This document shows positions 8,880 through 19,319 of a stretch of 64,000 bases of DNA, piece after piece. The first letter of the stretch is position 1. Every line of letters begins with the position of its first letter. The translations under genes were made by a program, and so were the position numbers. Below the pieces are notes generated by a model. The model ran no database searches and was not told where the DNA came from. It saw only the letters and a list, made by a program, of their open reading frames with translations. The stretch covers positions 1 to 64,000 of the forward strand of contig NZ_JHVU01000026.1 of NCBI RefSeq assembly GCF_000620305.1. The letters run 5' to 3'. The stretch is from Desulfitibacter alkalitolerans DSM 16504 (GTDB taxonomy: Bacteria; Bacillota; DSM-16504; Desulfitibacterales; Desulfitibacteraceae).

Positions 8880-9092
8880 TTATTCCATTTCAAGTTCTTC
8901 TTCATCTTCTAGCCCATGCTGCCATTTGACCATAGCTTCAAAGGAATCAAATTCCTCAGTCCAGGCATCACCAGAAGAATTATCAATCCCTACATAGATA
9001 CCTTTATCAATTAGATAAAACTTACCCAGAGGTTTTCTGGTGTCAATAATTTGACTGGCTTCTTTTGAAGTTATTTTTTTAATATCATCCAT
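8880..9092 (-). CDS. Small acidic element-encoded protein, unknown function
   Basis: The probable start is the ATG at 9092, giving 70 residues; the longer frame from 9194 would run through the candidate oriT and is unlikely. The product has a KEASQIIDTRKPLGKFYL core, then GIYVGIDNSSGDAWTEEF and a Glu-rich tail. I do not recognise a named family. It directly precedes mobC in the same direction, so it may be a relaxosome or regulatory partner. Confidence 0.6.
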   Translation of the reverse strand: MDDIKKITSKEASQIIDTRKPLGKFYLIDKGIYVGIDNSSGDAWTEEFDSFEAMVKWQHGLEDEEELEME

Positions 9093-9124
9093 TGCTTCAC
9101 CGTCCTTTCTTACTTTTGATAATT

Positions 9125-9240
9125 TAAAGGGGCATGGGGATTTCCCCATTTTCAAGGGTGCAGGTTCACCTGCCAAGTGCACTTTGTGCCACAAAGTGGA
9201 AGCTTGCCCTCCACCAAGCCTACGGCTTCGGTTTTGGTTT
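9125..9240. other. oriT: Candidate origin of transfer (cluster of inverted repeats)
   Basis: Within 110 noncoding bases lie several inverted repeats: ATGGGGA/TCCCCAT (9134-9149), GCAGGT/ACCTGC (9160-9173), CACTTTGTG/CACAAAGTG (9180-9198, one-base spacer), GTGGA/TCCAC (9196-9214) and AGCC/GGCT (9217-9227). The segment AGCTTGCCCTCCAC resembles the nick region of several MobP elements. The cluster lies just upstream of the mobC and relaxase genes, the usual place for oriT. Identification rests on repeat density and position; the nick site is not proven. Confidence 0.6.
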
Positions 9241-9261
9241 TTGGGTTATTGAAACAGAAAT

Positions 9262-10245
9262 TCAAAACATTTCAATAGCAGCTTCATCTTCTCCATACTC
9301 ATCAGCTTGTGTTTCTCCTACATGTAAAGCTTTTGATTCTTCAAGCAAGGATATCAGGTCCTCATTAAAATCTTTTCCTTTAGGTAGATGCCGCAGGATT
9401 TTATACTTATCCCTGTGCTTATCCCGTATCTGCTGACATGAAAAATGCCCTGCTTCGTCATTATCGAGGCAGAGCATTATATTTGATATATTCAGGTGTT
9501 CCTGTAGATAATAGTCAAGTGGTTTTATTGCAACACCACCAAGGGAAATACAAGGGTTATTAAAGTCTTTGACTTTATACTTTTTCAGCAATGTTAAGTA
9601 GCTCATGAGGTCAATGGGGCTTTCAAAAACGCAAAGGGTATCGCCGTCTCCTTCTACGCAAAAGGGATATGCTTTATCGGAATTTTTGACATCACATCTG
9701 AATGATTTTCCTGTTGTATTGGTGCTTCTGATACTGGCATATTTTGCTTCTCCTTTTTTATCATAGCCTACAAATACGCAGCTTTTATATTTGTTCTCAT
9801 ACACCTTCCCTTTTTTTACAAGGTCATATACAATTTCTTTCTCAATACCCCTTGTCTTTATGAGGTAGGCAAATATGTGCTTGTACGTCTTATTTTTCTC
9901 AGGAAGTATAAATTCTCCTTTTATCGGCTCATCTTCCGGCATTTTAGCAGCTACATAAGGCAAAGCATCAGGAGCAATTCCTATAAGTTGTTTGATTGCT
10001 TCCACCCACGTTTTACCTTCCATCTCCATGACAAATTGGATTGTTCCCCCGCCTTTACCCTGGGAAAACCAGTTCCACTTATGCCCGTCAGAATGAACAT
10101 ATAATCCCCCATACCCCTCAATTTTATATGCTTTTGCTGATACCTGTTTGATTGGATATCCGGCATCTCTGGCATAACTAATAATGTTGACACTATTGGC
10201 TTGTTCTATCTGTTCATCGGTAAACCTTAATGTTTCTCTTCCCAT
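9262..10245 (-). CDS. DUF3991/Toprim-domain protein (primase-like)
   Basis: This 327-residue protein starts at the ATG at 10245 (GTG at 10248 possible) after AAGGTGGTGAG. The N-terminal part (VNIISYARDAGY, then HSDGHKWNWFSQGKGGGTIQFVM) resembles the CHC2-like zinc domain of DnaG but without clear Cys ligands. The second half has a Toprim pattern: TLCVFESPIDLMSY and IMLCLDNDEAGHFSCQQI. Such proteins are common in CTn elements and probably assist replication or transfer of the element DNA. Primase activity is not shown. Confidence 0.8.
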   Translation of the reverse strand: MGRETLRFTDEQIEQANSVNIISYARDAGYPIKQVSAKAYKIEGYGGLYVHSDGHKWNWFSQGKGGGTIQFVMEMEGKTWVEAIKQLIGIAPDALPYVAAKMPEDEPIKGEFILPEKNKTYKHIFAYLIKTRGIEKEIVYDLVKKGKVYENKYKSCVFVGYDKKGEAKYASIRSTNTTGKSFRCDVKNSDKAYPFCVEGDGDTLCVFESPIDLMSYLTLLKKYKVKDFNNPCISLGGVAIKPLDYYLQEHLNISNIMLCLDNDEAGHFSCQQIRDKHRDKYKILRHLPKGKDFNEDLISLLEESKALHVGETQADEYGEDEAAIEMF

Positions 10246-10270
10246 CACCTCACCACCTTTTTATTTACAG

Positions 10271-11005
10271 CTATAATTCCCATTCTTCATCTTCCACTTC
10301 GGACTGAGGGTCAAATTGCATTTCTTCTGACTTTTCTTCCACCGTTGATTTCCCATCTAGTAAAATTGGTTCATAATTGGCTCTATCCTTGCAGCTGTTA
10401 GGAATATATCCTCGCTCTGCCATTGAAGTATAGGATGCACCGGCTACAATAATATGATCCAGTATACTAATATCAAGGGGATGAAAAATATCAACCAGCC
10501 TTTGAGTTAATGCTTTATCCTCCACTGATGGATTAAGTCCCCCACCTGGATGGTTATGTGCTAGAACCATGGATTTACAATCAGAGGCGATAGCCGCTTT
10601 TAATATTTCCCTTGGAAAAACCGGCGCCTGCCCGACTGTGCCTTCGGAAATTGTTTTTGTTTCAATAATACTGTTACTGCTGTCCAAAAAAGCAATTATA
10701 AATCTCTCCTTATCTTTCATTCCGCTTAAAAGGGATGAAAAATACTGTCCTGAATGAGATGATGAAGTAAGTTTAATTTTATTCTCATTTTCATGCATTT
10801 TCAGCAGGTTATATGAAGAAATAAATTCATTAAGAAGCCCTATCTTTTCAAGCTGTTTCTCATTTGGCTCCATAACCTGTGGATGCTCTAAAATATTAAA
10901 GGGATTGTTTTCCTTTGCATACTGTTGAATCTTTTTAAGTGGTAATCCGGTCAACTTTGTAAGTCCCTTTAAAAAATTGGAGGTGTAACGCAGATCCTTG
11001 CTCAT
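10271..11005 (-). CDS. RadC-like JAB-domain protein
   Basis: The 244-residue protein contains the JAMM metal-binding motif of RadC-type proteins, MVLAHNHPGGGLNPSVED, preceded by the conserved Glu in ISEGTVGQAPVFPREI and followed by the family ending LDHIIVAGASYTSMAERG. RadC-like genes are frequent in mobile elements and phages; their biochemical role is unresolved. It overlaps the upstream 88-residue gene by one base (TAATG), so the two are translationally coupled. Confidence 0.85.
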   Translation of the reverse strand: MSKDLRYTSNFLKGLTKLTGLPLKKIQQYAKENNPFNILEHPQVMEPNEKQLEKIGLLNEFISSYNLLKMHENENKIKLTSSSHSGQYFSSLLSGMKDKERFIIAFLDSSNSIIETKTISEGTVGQAPVFPREILKAAIASDCKSMVLAHNHPGGGLNPSVEDKALTQRLVDIFHPLDISILDHIIVAGASYTSMAERGYIPNSCKDRANYEPILLDGKSTVEEKSEEMQFDPQSEVEDEEWEL

Positions 11006-11271
11006 TACGCATCGCCTCCCTCTCCATCAAGATCCAGATCAGCTATATCTCCATCAAAAGCTTCAATAACTGCTCTTAAATCCTGAAGTTTACTTAGAAC
11101 ATCAACCGGTAAATCAAAGGATTCCAAATTGAGAAAAAAGGTTTTAATACCCACGCTTTGCATATAAGTGCTGACTTTTCTCTCAGTTTCAGTATCCAAA
11201 TCAAGGAGCCACGTCATTACTTCTACTGTTTTTTGATATTCCATAGCTTTTTGATTCATTTGCCATTCCAC
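11005..11271 (-). CDS. Small acidic protein, unknown function
   Basis: The 88-residue frame begins within a few bases of a GAAAGGTGG site. The product is acidic, with MAWL-like hydrophobic positions in KTVEVMTWLLDLDTETERKV and a C-terminus rich in Asp and Glu. No family is recognised. It is coupled to the RadC-like gene by a TAATG overlap and follows a terminator-like hairpin, which may limit read-through from the helicase gene. Confidence 0.6.
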   Translation of the reverse strand: MEWQMNQKAMEYQKTVEVMTWLLDLDTETERKVSTYMQSVGIKTFFLNLESFDLPVDVLSKLQDLRAVIEAFDGDIADLDLDGEGGDA

Positions 11272-11280
11272 CTTTCATCC

Positions 11281-11310
11281 AAAAATTAAAGAGCTCCTCT
11301 TTAGAAGCTC
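11281..11310 (-). terminator. Rho-independent terminator or attenuator after the helicase gene
   Basis: GAGCTTCT-AAAG-AGGAGCTC forms an 8-bp stem with one wobble and a tetraloop, followed by TTTAATTTTT. It lies 22 bases after the helicase stop and before the next gene of the same operon. Confidence 0.65.
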
Positions 11311-11331
11311 CATTGATAACACAAATTGGAA

Positions 11332-14300
11332 TTAAACTGCTATTTCTTCCTCTTCTATTTCCATAACTTCTGCATCAATTTCCTCGTCGCTTGCTTCTCC
11401 CATACTATTTTCATCTACTATAATTTCACCTTTATCCTTGTCCATATCAAGCAGGGCATTTAATTCAAATTGCCTTGCAAGCTTGGCATTTAGTACATCT
11501 TCATATTCAAAGGGTTTTTCGTATTGGACTTGGGATTGCTCCATGTTTCTTTGGTATTCTTCAATCTTGTTTTCTAGCTTTGTCATGGAGGATTCGAGAT
11601 TATTCAGGGCATTTTCAATTCTTATCATGTTCCCATGGGGACTGTCTCCAAGCTCTATGGAATACCTGCTGTTGCCATGAATAATAATGTCAAACTTATT
11701 AAAAAAGGCATATCGCTTTAAAAGTAGGTCAAAGCCTCTGTAGATGCCAATGTGCTGCTCCTTTTCTTTATCTGCCCTGGAGCAAAGAAGCGTAAGCATT
11801 GTGCCAGCTTTTTCCCTTTCATCAAAGAGTTTGCCGTTAATTATAATTTTAAAATCCTCTGTTTTGTTCATATCCCTTCTTTCAATATCCTTGATAATAC
11901 ATTCAAGCTTTTCTTCTGTTTCTTTAATCAACCTTGGATACCGGAAAGTAAAATTATCCTGCATTTTATAGCGTTGATTGTTATATTCGGACTTTAGCAT
12001 CTTTAATCTGCTTACTTCATTGTCAATATCCATTTTTTCCTTAATCAACGGATTACCTGTTGCAAGTGCCTTAACCTCGGCAAAGGACAGGACAGTTTCA
12101 TCAATATCCTCACAATTTCTTGCAATAGATTTTGAAGTCATAACCTGGGATATAAAACGCTGCTTCTGTTCAACAATCTGCCATAAATACGGATCAAAGG
12201 TATTCTTGGTAACATACCTGTAGATATTAACTTCGGCATTCATGTTGCCCTGCCGGAGTATCCTTCCTTCTCGCTGCTCGATATCGCTTGGACGGTATGG
12301 GCAGTCCAAGTGATGAAGTGCTACCAGCCTGTCTTGGATATTGGTTCCTGTACCCATTTTAGGCGTACTTCCTATAATAACCCTTTTTGTTCCTGCTCTT
12401 AAATCTGAAAACATCTGCTCTCTTTGTGCTTCATTACTCACATCATGGATAAAACATATTTCATCTGCCGGAACACCTTTTTTAATGAGCTCTTCTTTAA
12501 CGTAGTCATAAATAGAAAAACGCCCATCTGTATTAGGCGTTCCTACATCACAAAACACAATCTGAGTTCCTTTTGTCCCTTCAGTGCTGATGTAATTTTC
12601 ATAAATATTTTCTATACACTTATTCACTTTAGAGTCAGGATCATTTGGTGCATTAATATTAATTAACCTGGGGTCAGTACCCAGCAGTCTTGCTTCATTG
12701 GTAATTTTGAGCATATTATCTACACTTGGGTCTACCATGCCGTTTCGTATCCTTTCGGCACGTTCTACATAGCTTGCCATTTCCATCCTTGTAAACTCTG
12801 ACGGCTCGGAAGATACAAGAGCATATTGATTGTCCTTGAGTTTGGGAACGGGAAGTTTAAGCATATCCGCTGTTTGCACATCTGCAATGTTTTTAAAAAG
12901 GGTCATCAATTCCGGCAGGTTGGAGAATTTTGCAAATCGGCTTCTAAACCTATAACCTGTACCTTCGGGGGCAAGTTCAAGAGACGATATTACCTCGCCA
13001 AACATGGCTGCCCAACTGTCAAAATGATGTATCCCTCGTCTTTCAAGTTCATGGTTTTGCAGATAACGCTGCATGACATACATTTCCGTCATACTGTTGG
13101 AGATTGGCGTTCCCGTTGCAAATATAACACCTCTGCCTTCATTGACTTCATGAATATATTGGGTTTTCATTAACATATCACTTGCTTTTTTGGCTCTTGT
13201 GTTGGAGATACCTGCTACATTGCGCATTTTGGAAAACACTGCACAGTTTTTATAATAATGGGCTTCATCCACAAACATGGTATCAATACCTAGTTCTTCA
13301 AAGTTAATAACATCATCCTTTTTTGACTCGTCCAGCAGTCGTTTAAGTTCACTCTCCAGGTTCTTTTTAAATTTTTCCATTTGTTTGATTGACCAATTCT
13401 CTCCCCGCTCTCTTTTCGTTTGTTCAATAGCATAAGTCATTTGGTCTATTTGTTCATTCAGCATCCGCTCTCTTCGCTCTTTTGAGATCGGTATTTTTTC
13501 AAACTGGGAATGACCGATAATAATCGCATCATAGGCCCCGGTAGCTATTCTTGAAACAAATCTCTGGCGGTTTTTCCTTTCAAAATCTTTCTTGGTGGTA
13601 ACAAGGATATTGGCAGAGGGATATAACCGTAAAAACTCACTGCCCATCTGCTCGGTTAAATGATTAGGCACTACAAAAATACTTTTCTTGGCAAGGCCCA
13701 GCCTTTTAAGTTCCATGCTGCTGGATATCATCTCAAAACTTTTACCTGCACCAACACAGTGAGCAAGCAAGGTTGAACCGCCATATATAATTCGCGCAAT
13801 GGCATCTATTTGGTGTTCTCTCAAAGTTATATCCGGATTCATTCCGGGGAATGTCAGGTGGCTTCCATCATATTCACGCAGCCGTATGTTGTTAAAGTTT
13901 TCATTATAAAAGTCAACATGTTTCTTGCGCCGGTCAGGGTCACGGAATATCCAGTTTTTAAATTCTTCTTTTAATCGGTTCTGCTTTTCTCTGGCCAGCA
14001 TAGTTTCCTTTTGGTTGACCACGTACCTTATACTGTCACCATCTTCAATTCTATCTTTAACAGTAGATGTTCTTAAATTCAGACTGTCTTCAATAAGATA
14101 GTAGGCATTCATTCTGCTTGTACCAAAGGTTTCCCTTGCCATGACGGAATCTCCGTCTGCCCCTTTATTTTGAATATTCCATGAAGCATTGTAATTATTA
14201 AAGTGGACTTTTATTTCACTGTTTTCATATCTTGAACCGGAATTCTGATAATACCTTGGTGTATCTAAAGTTTCATAAATAAACTGCTCAATGTCGGCAG

Positions 14301-17300
14301 GCTCAATCCATGTAGCACCTAGCCTTACGTCTATTTCACTGGCTTCAAGATCTATGGGTTGTACCTTTTCTAATGCTTTGACATTTTGACTGAAAAGTTC
14401 AGGATTACTTTCTGCATAAACTTTAGCTATCTTTAGTTTCCTACGTACATTGCCGGATAGATATTCATCCTGGGTTTCCCAACCTTTTAGGTTATCTTGT
14501 TCATCATAATTTTCAGGATTTAAGAAAATCTGTCCGGTTAGTTCTTTTATAATATTTTCAGCAGTATTATCATAAAGCTCTGCCATAAAAGCAATATCCA
14601 CTTTACCACGCTCATTCAATGATACGGTCAATGCCTCATTGGCAGTATCCACTTCAGTTATTTTTTCAAGGGGTCTTATGGTCTGTTTGGTAAACATATC
14701 TGCTTTGCTAACATTATTATTTTCATCAACAACTTCCAGAGAACATAAAAGAGGATAGTCATTATCATCCCGAAAAGCGGTATTGTTTCCTCTCGAGGTA
14801 ATATAACCATACTTTCTTACAAAATGGTCATACTTCTCATTTAATATGGCCTGCTGCTCTTTTAATTGCTGCTGGGTACAACCTGCCGTCTGTATATCAA
14901 TGATATTTCTTGTTATCTCTCTGATACTGCTAAGACCTTTGATGCGCTCCAGCGTTTTTCCGATTATATCAATTTTACGCATGACAGCATTTTCTCTGTA
15001 GTACAGTTCATCATTAATAAAGGTATAGGTATAGTTTCTGACATTAGAGTCAGCAGGAATTGTACTATTCTCTACTTCCATATCCATTTCATAATCAGTG
15101 ATATTTGCCTTAAGCCGTGATACTGCATTATCCAGTGCATCTGGAAGGTCAAAGTTTTCCTCTTCATTTATAAGTGCTGTATATTTACTGCCCTCGCCAA
15201 ACATTCTTTGGTCAAATATCATTTTGCCTAACATCATTTCAGGATGATTGAGAAAGTATTCGTTAACGGGAATTCCGTCTTCTGTTTGAGCCACATGTAT
15301 CCAGTCCGGTTCATTAACAGATATCCATTCTCTTTTTTGCAGGAAAAGAATATCGGTGGTTACATCGGTATTGGCAATTTGTTTAAAAGCTGTATTGGGA
15401 AGTCTTATTGCACCAATTAAATCTGCTCTCTCCGCAATGTATTTGCGGACAGAATTATCAGTTTTATCCATTGTGCCTTTGCTGGTTACAAAGGCAACGA
15501 TACCACCGGGTCGCACTTTATCAATTGCTTTGGCAATGAAATAATCGTGGATTAAAAAATTATATTTATTGAAACGTGGGTCATACAGTTTATAATCCCC
15601 AAAGGGTACATTACCAATGGCAACATCAAAAAAATTATCAGAGAAACTAGTATTCTCAAAGCCCTGTATTTTTATATCTGCTTTTTGATAAAGTTGTTTT
15701 GCAATACGACCTGAAATATCATCAAGCTCAATACCATAGAGTTTTGAAGAATTCATACTCTCTGGCAGCATGGAGAAAAAGTTCCCGATTCCCATGGATG
15801 GTTCAAGAATATTACCACCTTTAAAGCCAAATCTATCAAGTGCTTTATAGATGCTTTCAATAACTACATGGGAAGTATAATGAGCGTTGGGGGTAGATGC
15901 TCTTGCACTGTTATATTCCTCCGGTGTCAAAAGTGCTTTTAGTTCTGCATACTCGTTATTCCAACCGCCAGCATTGATATCAAAAGCCTGGGACATCCCA
16001 CCCCAACCGACATACTTGGCGAGAATCTTCTGTTCCTCTGCTGTTGCCAGCCTATTTTCTACTTCAATAACCTTTAATGTGTGAATAGCTTCCACATTAT
16101 TTCTAAATTTGGTTTTAAGCCCACCAATACCGATTTCATCTTTAACGGAATATTTGTAATTGATTAGTTCTTTTATAGGTGATTTCTTTCTGTCTTTTGT
16201 ATCATTATCAGGCATTAAAAAAGAGCCACTAAATAGTGACTCCTGGGAGGTAATCTCTATATCGGTTTGTAAATTATCTCGTGTAGTATGATTTCCTCCG
16301 CTGTCTGTTTTATCTGCTCCCTGTGCCGGAAGCTCTCCATGGTATCCTTCGGATTGGGGATCGGATTGGTCTTTAGCATCTGCTCCGTGATTACTTCCAG
16401 TCTCTGATAAGCTTCCTCGTTCACCTGATGCATCTTCGGCATTAGCTCTCCCTTCGCCAAAAGTAAGCTGTACCGATTTGGATGGTTTTCTTTCAGATAG
16501 TTGAGTTTCATCTGACCGTATTTTCCTAATGGTTTCTTGTCCGCTTTCAGATCTGTCGATATTTCGATTTCTGGATAAAACCTCCCGTCCACTTCCTTGT
16601 AGCTCAAGTTCACTGCCTCTTTCATTTTTTTTCACGCTCCTTTGCTCTCGAATAATATGCTTAACTTCACTTTCAATCTCCCTGAGTATTTCCTGTGAGA
16701 TATTACAAACAGTACTTCCCAATCTGAAAATCAGCGGCATGGTATTAAAATGACTTATTGTCTGAAATGCGTTTTCATCTTCATTATCAATACCACATCT
16801 TTGAAGTACCATGTACTTAACACTGTCGGTAGCCATCTGTTTAAACTGATTGATTACACCATCTATTGGTACATCTGCAAGCCATGTATTTTCAAAATCC
16901 AGCTCAAAGTCAATCAAGTTCTCTTCAAAACTGTCATTTATCGTCTGTGCTGTCATTTCAGAAATAAGCTCCTGAATATTTTCAAACTGCATCCCGTATT
17001 TTTCATTAAACTTATCAACTAATAGTGATGATAGTGTGTCATTCAGCTTCCACAATCTTGGGATAGTATGGGTAGCTCCGTTGGTGTCTTTTACATCAAA
17101 TAGGTATTCAAGCTTTAGTTCCGGTTTAGTTGTATCAAAAACCGCAATACTGCGTGTTCCCCTATTAACATACCGTCCTATTTTTCTGTTCCAAATCTCC
17201 ATATTGGCAACCATTGTAGCATCGGGTCTTTGGGCATAAATAAGGACTGCATTATCAAAAGTGTATTTATATATTCCTGCTGCAAATTTTAAAAAGTCTT

Positions 17301-17379
17301 TCCATTCTTGTTTACTGCTTGTAATAGTCTCGGTTATTGATTCATAGATTTCTTTAACTTGTTTCAGCCGTCTGCTCAT
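11332..17379 (-). CDS. Giant N6-adenine methylase/SNF2-type helicase (DarB/LtrC-like)
   Basis: The 2015-residue protein starts after a CCTCC-complement site. A nucleic-acid-binding N-terminal part is followed by a hydrophilic linker (about 250-375), then a methyltransferase with motif [12 protein letters not shown] (about 520) and catalytic NVPFGDY (about 589; the family has NPPF/Y). A helicase follows with Walker [13 protein letters not shown] (about 1206), DEAHYYKN (about 1371) and C-terminal motifs [12 protein letters not shown] and [11 protein letters not shown]. Large methylase-helicases of this kind occur in CTn elements and resemble the phage P1 antirestriction protein DarB, so protection of transferred DNA is likely. 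The linker is encoded opposite-frame to a tnpV-like gene. Confidence 0.88.
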   Translation of the reverse strand: MSRRLKQVKEIYESITETITSSKQEWKDFLKFAAGIYKYTFDNAVLIYAQRPDATMVANMEIWNRKIGRYVNRGTRSIAVFDTTKPELKLEYLFDVKDTNGATHTIPRLWKLNDTLSSLLVDKFNEKYGMQFENIQELISEMTAQTINDSFEENLIDFELDFENTWLADVPIDGVINQFKQMATDSVKYMVLQRCGIDNEDENAFQTISHFNTMPLIFRLGSTVCNISQEILREIESEVKHIIREQRSVKKNERGSELELQGSGREVLSRNRNIDRSESGQETIRKIRSDETQLSERKPSKSVQLTFGEGRANAEDASGERGSLSETGSNHGADAKDQSDPQSEGYHGELPAQGADKTDSGGNHTTRDNLQTDIEITSQESLFSGSFLMPDNDTKDRKKSPIKELINYKYSVKDEIGIGGLKTKFRNNVEAIHTLKVIEVENRLATAEEQKILAKYVGWGGMSQAFDINAGGWNNEYAELKALLTPEEYNSARASTPNAHYTSHVVIESIYKALDRFGFKGGNILEPSMGIGNFFSMLPESMNSSKLYGIELDDISGRIAKQLYQKADIKIQGFENTSFSDNFFDVAIGNVPFGDYKLYDPRFNKYNFLIHDYFIAKAIDKVRPGGIVAFVTSKGTMDKTDNSVRKYIAERADLIGAIRLPNTAFKQIANTDVTTDILFLQKREWISVNEPDWIHVAQTEDGIPVNEYFLNHPEMMLGKMIFDQRMFGEGSKYTALINEEENFDLPDALDNAVSRLKANITDYEMDMEVENSTIPADSNVRNYTYTFINDELYYRENAVMRKIDIIGKTLERIKGLSSIREITRNIIDIQTAGCTQQQLKEQQAILNEKYDHFVRKYGYITSRGNNTAFRDDNDYPLLCSLEVVDENNNVSKADMFTKQTIRPLEKITEVDTANEALTVSLNERGKVDIAFMAELYDNTAENIIKELTGQIFLNPENYDEQDNLKGWETQDEYLSGNVRRKLKIAKVYAESNPELFSQNVKALEKVQPIDLEASEIDVRLGATWIEPADIEQFIYETLDTPRYYQNSGSRYENSEIKVHFNNYNASWNIQNKGADGDSVMARETFGTSRMNAYYLIEDSLNLRTSTVKDRIEDGDSIRYVVNQKETMLAREKQNRLKEEFKNWIFRDPDRRKKHVDFYNENFNNIRLREYDGSHLTFPGMNPDITLREHQIDAIARIIYGGSTLLAHCVGAGKSFEMISSSMELKRLGLAKKSIFVVPNHLTEQMGSEFLRLYPSANILVTTKKDFERKNRQRFVSRIATGAYDAIIIGHSQFEKIPISKERRERMLNEQIDQMTYAIEQTKRERGENWSIKQMEKFKKNLESELKRLLDESKKDDVINFEELGIDTMFVDEAHYYKNCAVFSKMRNVAGISNTRAKKASDMLMKTQYIHEVNEGRGVIFATGTPISNSMTEMYVMQRYLQNHELERRGIHHFDSWAAMFGEVISSLELAPEGTGYRFRSRFAKFSNLPELMTLFKNIADVQTADMLKLPVPKLKDNQYALVSSEPSEFTRMEMASYVERAERIRNGMVDPSVDNMLKITNEARLLGTDPRLININAPNDPDSKVNKCIENIYENYISTEGTKGTQIVFCDVGTPNTDGRFSIYDYVKEELIKKGVPADEICFIHDVSNEAQREQMFSDLRAGTKRVIIGSTPKMGTGTNIQDRLVALHHLDCPYRPSDIEQREGRILRQGNMNAEVNIYRYVTKNTFDPYLWQIVEQKQRFISQVMTSKSIARNCEDIDETVLSFAEVKALATGNPLIKEKMDIDNEVSRLKMLKSEYNNQRYKMQDNFTFRYPRLIKETEEKLECIIKDIERRDMNKTEDFKIIINGKLFDEREKAGTMLTLLCSRADKEKEQHIGIYRGFDLLLKRYAFFNKFDIIIHGNSRYSIELGDSPHGNMIRIENALNNLESSMTKLENKIEEYQRNMEQSQVQYEKPFEYEDVLNAKLARQFELNALLDMDKDKGEIIVDENSMGEASDEEIDAEVMEIEEEEIAV
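16217..16242 (-). terminator. Terminator-like hairpin inside the helicase frame, just after tnpV
   Basis: GAGTCACT-ATTT-AGTGGCTC forms an 8-bp stem followed by six T residues. It lies 15 bases beyond the stop of the nested tnpV-like gene and within the helicase coding sequence. It would suit termination of a tnpV transcript and could attenuate the helicase message. Confidence 0.6.
16257..16625 (-). CDS. tnpV: TnpV-like protein nested out of frame in the helicase gene
   Basis: The 122-residue product shows the TnpV pattern: [20 protein letters not shown], a central [17 protein letters not shown] and the ending [19 protein letters not shown]. TnpV proteins are small transposon-encoded proteins of unknown function known from clostridial elements such as Tn4451. 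The ATG at 16625 follows AAAGGAG by ten bases. It lies on the same strand as the helicase but shifted by one base, so both frames are open for 366 bases. Higher GC than the flanks suggests an inserted cassette. Recognition is by eye. Confidence 0.72.
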   Translation of the reverse strand: MKEAVNLSYKEVDGRFYPEIEISTDLKADKKPLGKYGQMKLNYLKENHPNRYSLLLAKGELMPKMHQVNEEAYQRLEVITEQMLKTNPIPNPKDTMESFRHREQIKQTAEEIILHEIIYKPI

Positions 17380-18376
17380 GGATTGCCTCCTTTCCCGGCA
17401 TCAGGGTTTCAAAATATAATGCTAATGCCTTGTCAATCACCTCCTCAATTTCTGCCTGATTTTGTTCCGGTTTAAAGTATTTAGATACGATTTTAGGCTT
17501 TAGCTTAAATACTGCAGGCTTTTTTGCTTTTTTCTTTTTATCTATTTCACCTGAAAGAATAGCTGTTATATTTTCCTCATCCAGCTTACCGTTTTTAGAA
17601 TAAGTCCTTAATAGCTTCGCCTTATTCCAATCCACTTTATAATCTCCAGCTAAAATTGCTTCTTCGATCATATTCTGTTCTTTTACTTTTAAATAAGAAA
17701 GCTCAACTGCTGCTTTTATGATTATTTCATGTTCATCGACCATTTTCAGCAAAGGTGTTGTAAGATAATTTAATCTTCTATACTGCCTTACCATCTCACG
17801 TGAAATATTATTTCTTTCTCCTACCGCTTCGTCACTTCTCCACTTCGACAACTCAGTTGTCGAAGTGCTTTCATCCCTGTATTCATGCTGGTTTTCGCTA
17901 TCATTTTCATCAAAAAACCAGCTTGTTTTTTTACCTTGACGCTTTAGTGCCTGCATTTCCATTTCAAAAGCTTTTGCTTTTTCGCTGGGTAGCATTTCAT
18001 CAAGAGAACGCTGCATGAAGTTTGTTTCTGTAACTATCAATATTGCATCATCATCTGACAGATTATCATGGATAACAGCAGGTATTGTTGTAAGTCCCGC
18101 CAGCTTGGCTGCATTCACTCGATTGTGTCCAGATAGGATTTCATATACACCGCTCTCTTTTGTCCTAACTATAATGGGAATCATCACACCAAACTCTTTG
18201 ATGCTTTCCACCATGTTATCCAATTGTTGGTCTTGGTAGAGTCTGAACGGATGATTCTCAAAAGGAACAAGTTTTGATAAATCTATCTCAGTTACACCTT
18301 TTTCTTGCTCTTTATACTCTTCCGGGTCATATCCCCCCAGCATATCTGCAAAAGTCTCCAGTTTCTTTTTACTCAT
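17354..18376 (-). CDS. parB: ParB-family partition/nuclease-like protein
   Basis: The 340-residue protein has the ParB/Srx N-terminal domain: [17 protein letters not shown], then [17 protein letters not shown] and [10 protein letters not shown], followed by a helix-turn-helix region ([23 protein letters not shown]). It would bind a parS-like site and work with ParA to maintain the element when circular. It overlaps parA by 4 bases and the helicase gene by 26 bases, so the three form one operon. Confidence 0.9.
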   Translation of the reverse strand: MSKKKLETFADMLGGYDPEEYKEQEKGVTEIDLSKLVPFENHPFRLYQDQQLDNMVESIKEFGVMIPIIVRTKESGVYEILSGHNRVNAAKLAGLTTIPAVIHDNLSDDDAILIVTETNFMQRSLDEMLPSEKAKAFEMEMQALKRQGKKTSWFFDENDSENQHEYRDESTSTTELSKWRSDEAVGERNNISREMVRQYRRLNYLTTPLLKMVDEHEIIIKAAVELSYLKVKEQNMIEEAILAGDYKVDWNKAKLLRTYSKNGKLDEENITAILSGEIDKKKKAKKPAVFKLKPKIVSKYFKPEQNQAEIEEVIDKALALYFETLMPGKEAIHEQTAETS

Positions 18377-19161
18377 AATGCAACAAACTCCTTTGCAAAG
18401 TCATTATAGGCAAGGGCTACTTTATTATCAGGCTTATATTCGATAATGCTCTTGCTGTTAAAATTAGCCTCCCCCACTTTTACCGACGAAGGAATTTTGC
18501 TATCAAATACTTTCAGGCTTTTCCCATATGCATCCTCAATAAGGGACAATATCTCTCTTGATATAATAGTTCGTTCCTTAAACATCGTGATAAGAATACC
18601 ATCTATGACAATCTTAGGATTGAGCTTCTTTTTAACTCTGATAATTGTTCTTAACAGCAATTCCAGTCCTTTGGCTGAAAGATACTCAGGTGTTGCAGTA
18701 ATTAAAACACTGTCACTCGCCGTAAGAGCATTAATAGTGAGCATTCCCAGGCTGGGCATGCAATCAATAATTACATAATCATAATCTTGTTTAACACTTT
18801 CAAGAACACTGCGAAGGATATTTTCTCTGCTCATAGTGTTTACCAAGTTGACTTCAACAGCAGATAGTTCAATAGAACAAGGAATTAAATCAATGCTGCC
18901 GTTAGAAATAATGTATTCTGATTTACCCGGCAGATTTTCTTCTTCAATAGCCGCCATCATTAAATGATAAATTGTCGTTTTCAGCTCATCCGGCTTGTCA
19001 ACTCCAAAACACATAGTTAGATTGCTTTGTGGGTCAAAGTCGACCAGCAAAACTTTTTTCCCATTTTCCGCTAAAGAATAACTTAAATTTTGTGCCGTTG
19101 TGGTTTTCCCTACGCCCCCTTTTTGGTTGGCAATTGCTATGATTTTACAACTACTACTCAT
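18373..19161 (-). CDS. parA: ParA-family partition ATPase
   Basis: The 262-residue protein carries the deviant Walker [14 protein letters not shown], the A' motif [12 protein letters not shown] and Walker [16 protein letters not shown], all typical of Soj/ParA. Its partner ParB follows with a 4-base overlap. It is the first gene of the leftward operon and is preceded by GAAAGGAG and a well-formed promoter. The likely role is stabilising the excised circle. Confidence 0.93.
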   Translation of the reverse strand: MSSSCKIIAIANQKGGVGKTTTAQNLSYSLAENGKKVLLVDFDPQSNLTMCFGVDKPDELKTTIYHLMMAAIEEENLPGKSEYIISNGSIDLIPCSIELSAVEVNLVNTMSRENILRSVLESVKQDYDYVIIDCMPSLGMLTINALTASDSVLITATPEYLSAKGLELLLRTIIRVKKKLNPKIVIDGILITMFKERTIISREILSLIEDAYGKSLKVFDSKIPSSVKVGEANFNSKSIIEYKPDNKVALAYNDFAKEFVAL

Positions 19162-19199
19162 GTTTTTGCTCCTTTCTGTATTTCACATTATTTAGTTTG

Positions 19200-19228
19200 A
19201 TTATACACTTATGAATTTATAATTTCAA
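19200..19228 (-). promoter_or_regulatory. Promoter of the parAB-helicase operon
   Basis: On the minus strand TTGAAA (19228-19223) and TATAAT (19205-19200) are separated by exactly 17 bases, a near-consensus sigma-A promoter 39 bases before the parA start codon. A TACACTT half-site (19204-19210 on the plus strand) overlaps the -10, and another lies at 19237-19243. Confidence 0.75.
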
Positions 19229-19267
19229 GCACTTTTTACACTTGTACGTTTTATATTCTGAGTTGAA

Positions 19268-19296
19268 TTGATACTTTACACTAAATAGTGTATATT
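19268..19296 (+). promoter_or_regulatory. Promoter of the HTH regulator gene
   Basis: TTGATA (19268-19273) and TATATT (19291-19296) are spaced by 17 bases and lie 24 bases before the regulator ATG. The palindrome at 19277-19292 fills the spacer and touches the -10, so a bound repressor would block this promoter. Confidence 0.7.
19277..19292. promoter_or_regulatory. Candidate operator palindrome
   Basis: TACACTA-AA-TAGTGTA is a perfect 7-bp inverted repeat with a 2-base centre. Half-sites of the same sequence class (TACACTT) recur at 19204-19210 and 19237-19243 towards parA. The pattern fits a small dimeric HTH repressor controlling both divergent promoters. Confidence 0.6.
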
Positions 19297-19319
19297 ATTG
19301 TGTAGGACGGTGATTAAAA

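Noticed and set aside
9093-9194. N-terminal extension of the small acidic protein before mobC
   Set aside because: It would translate the candidate oriT repeats; the ATG at 9092 has a better placed ribosome site.
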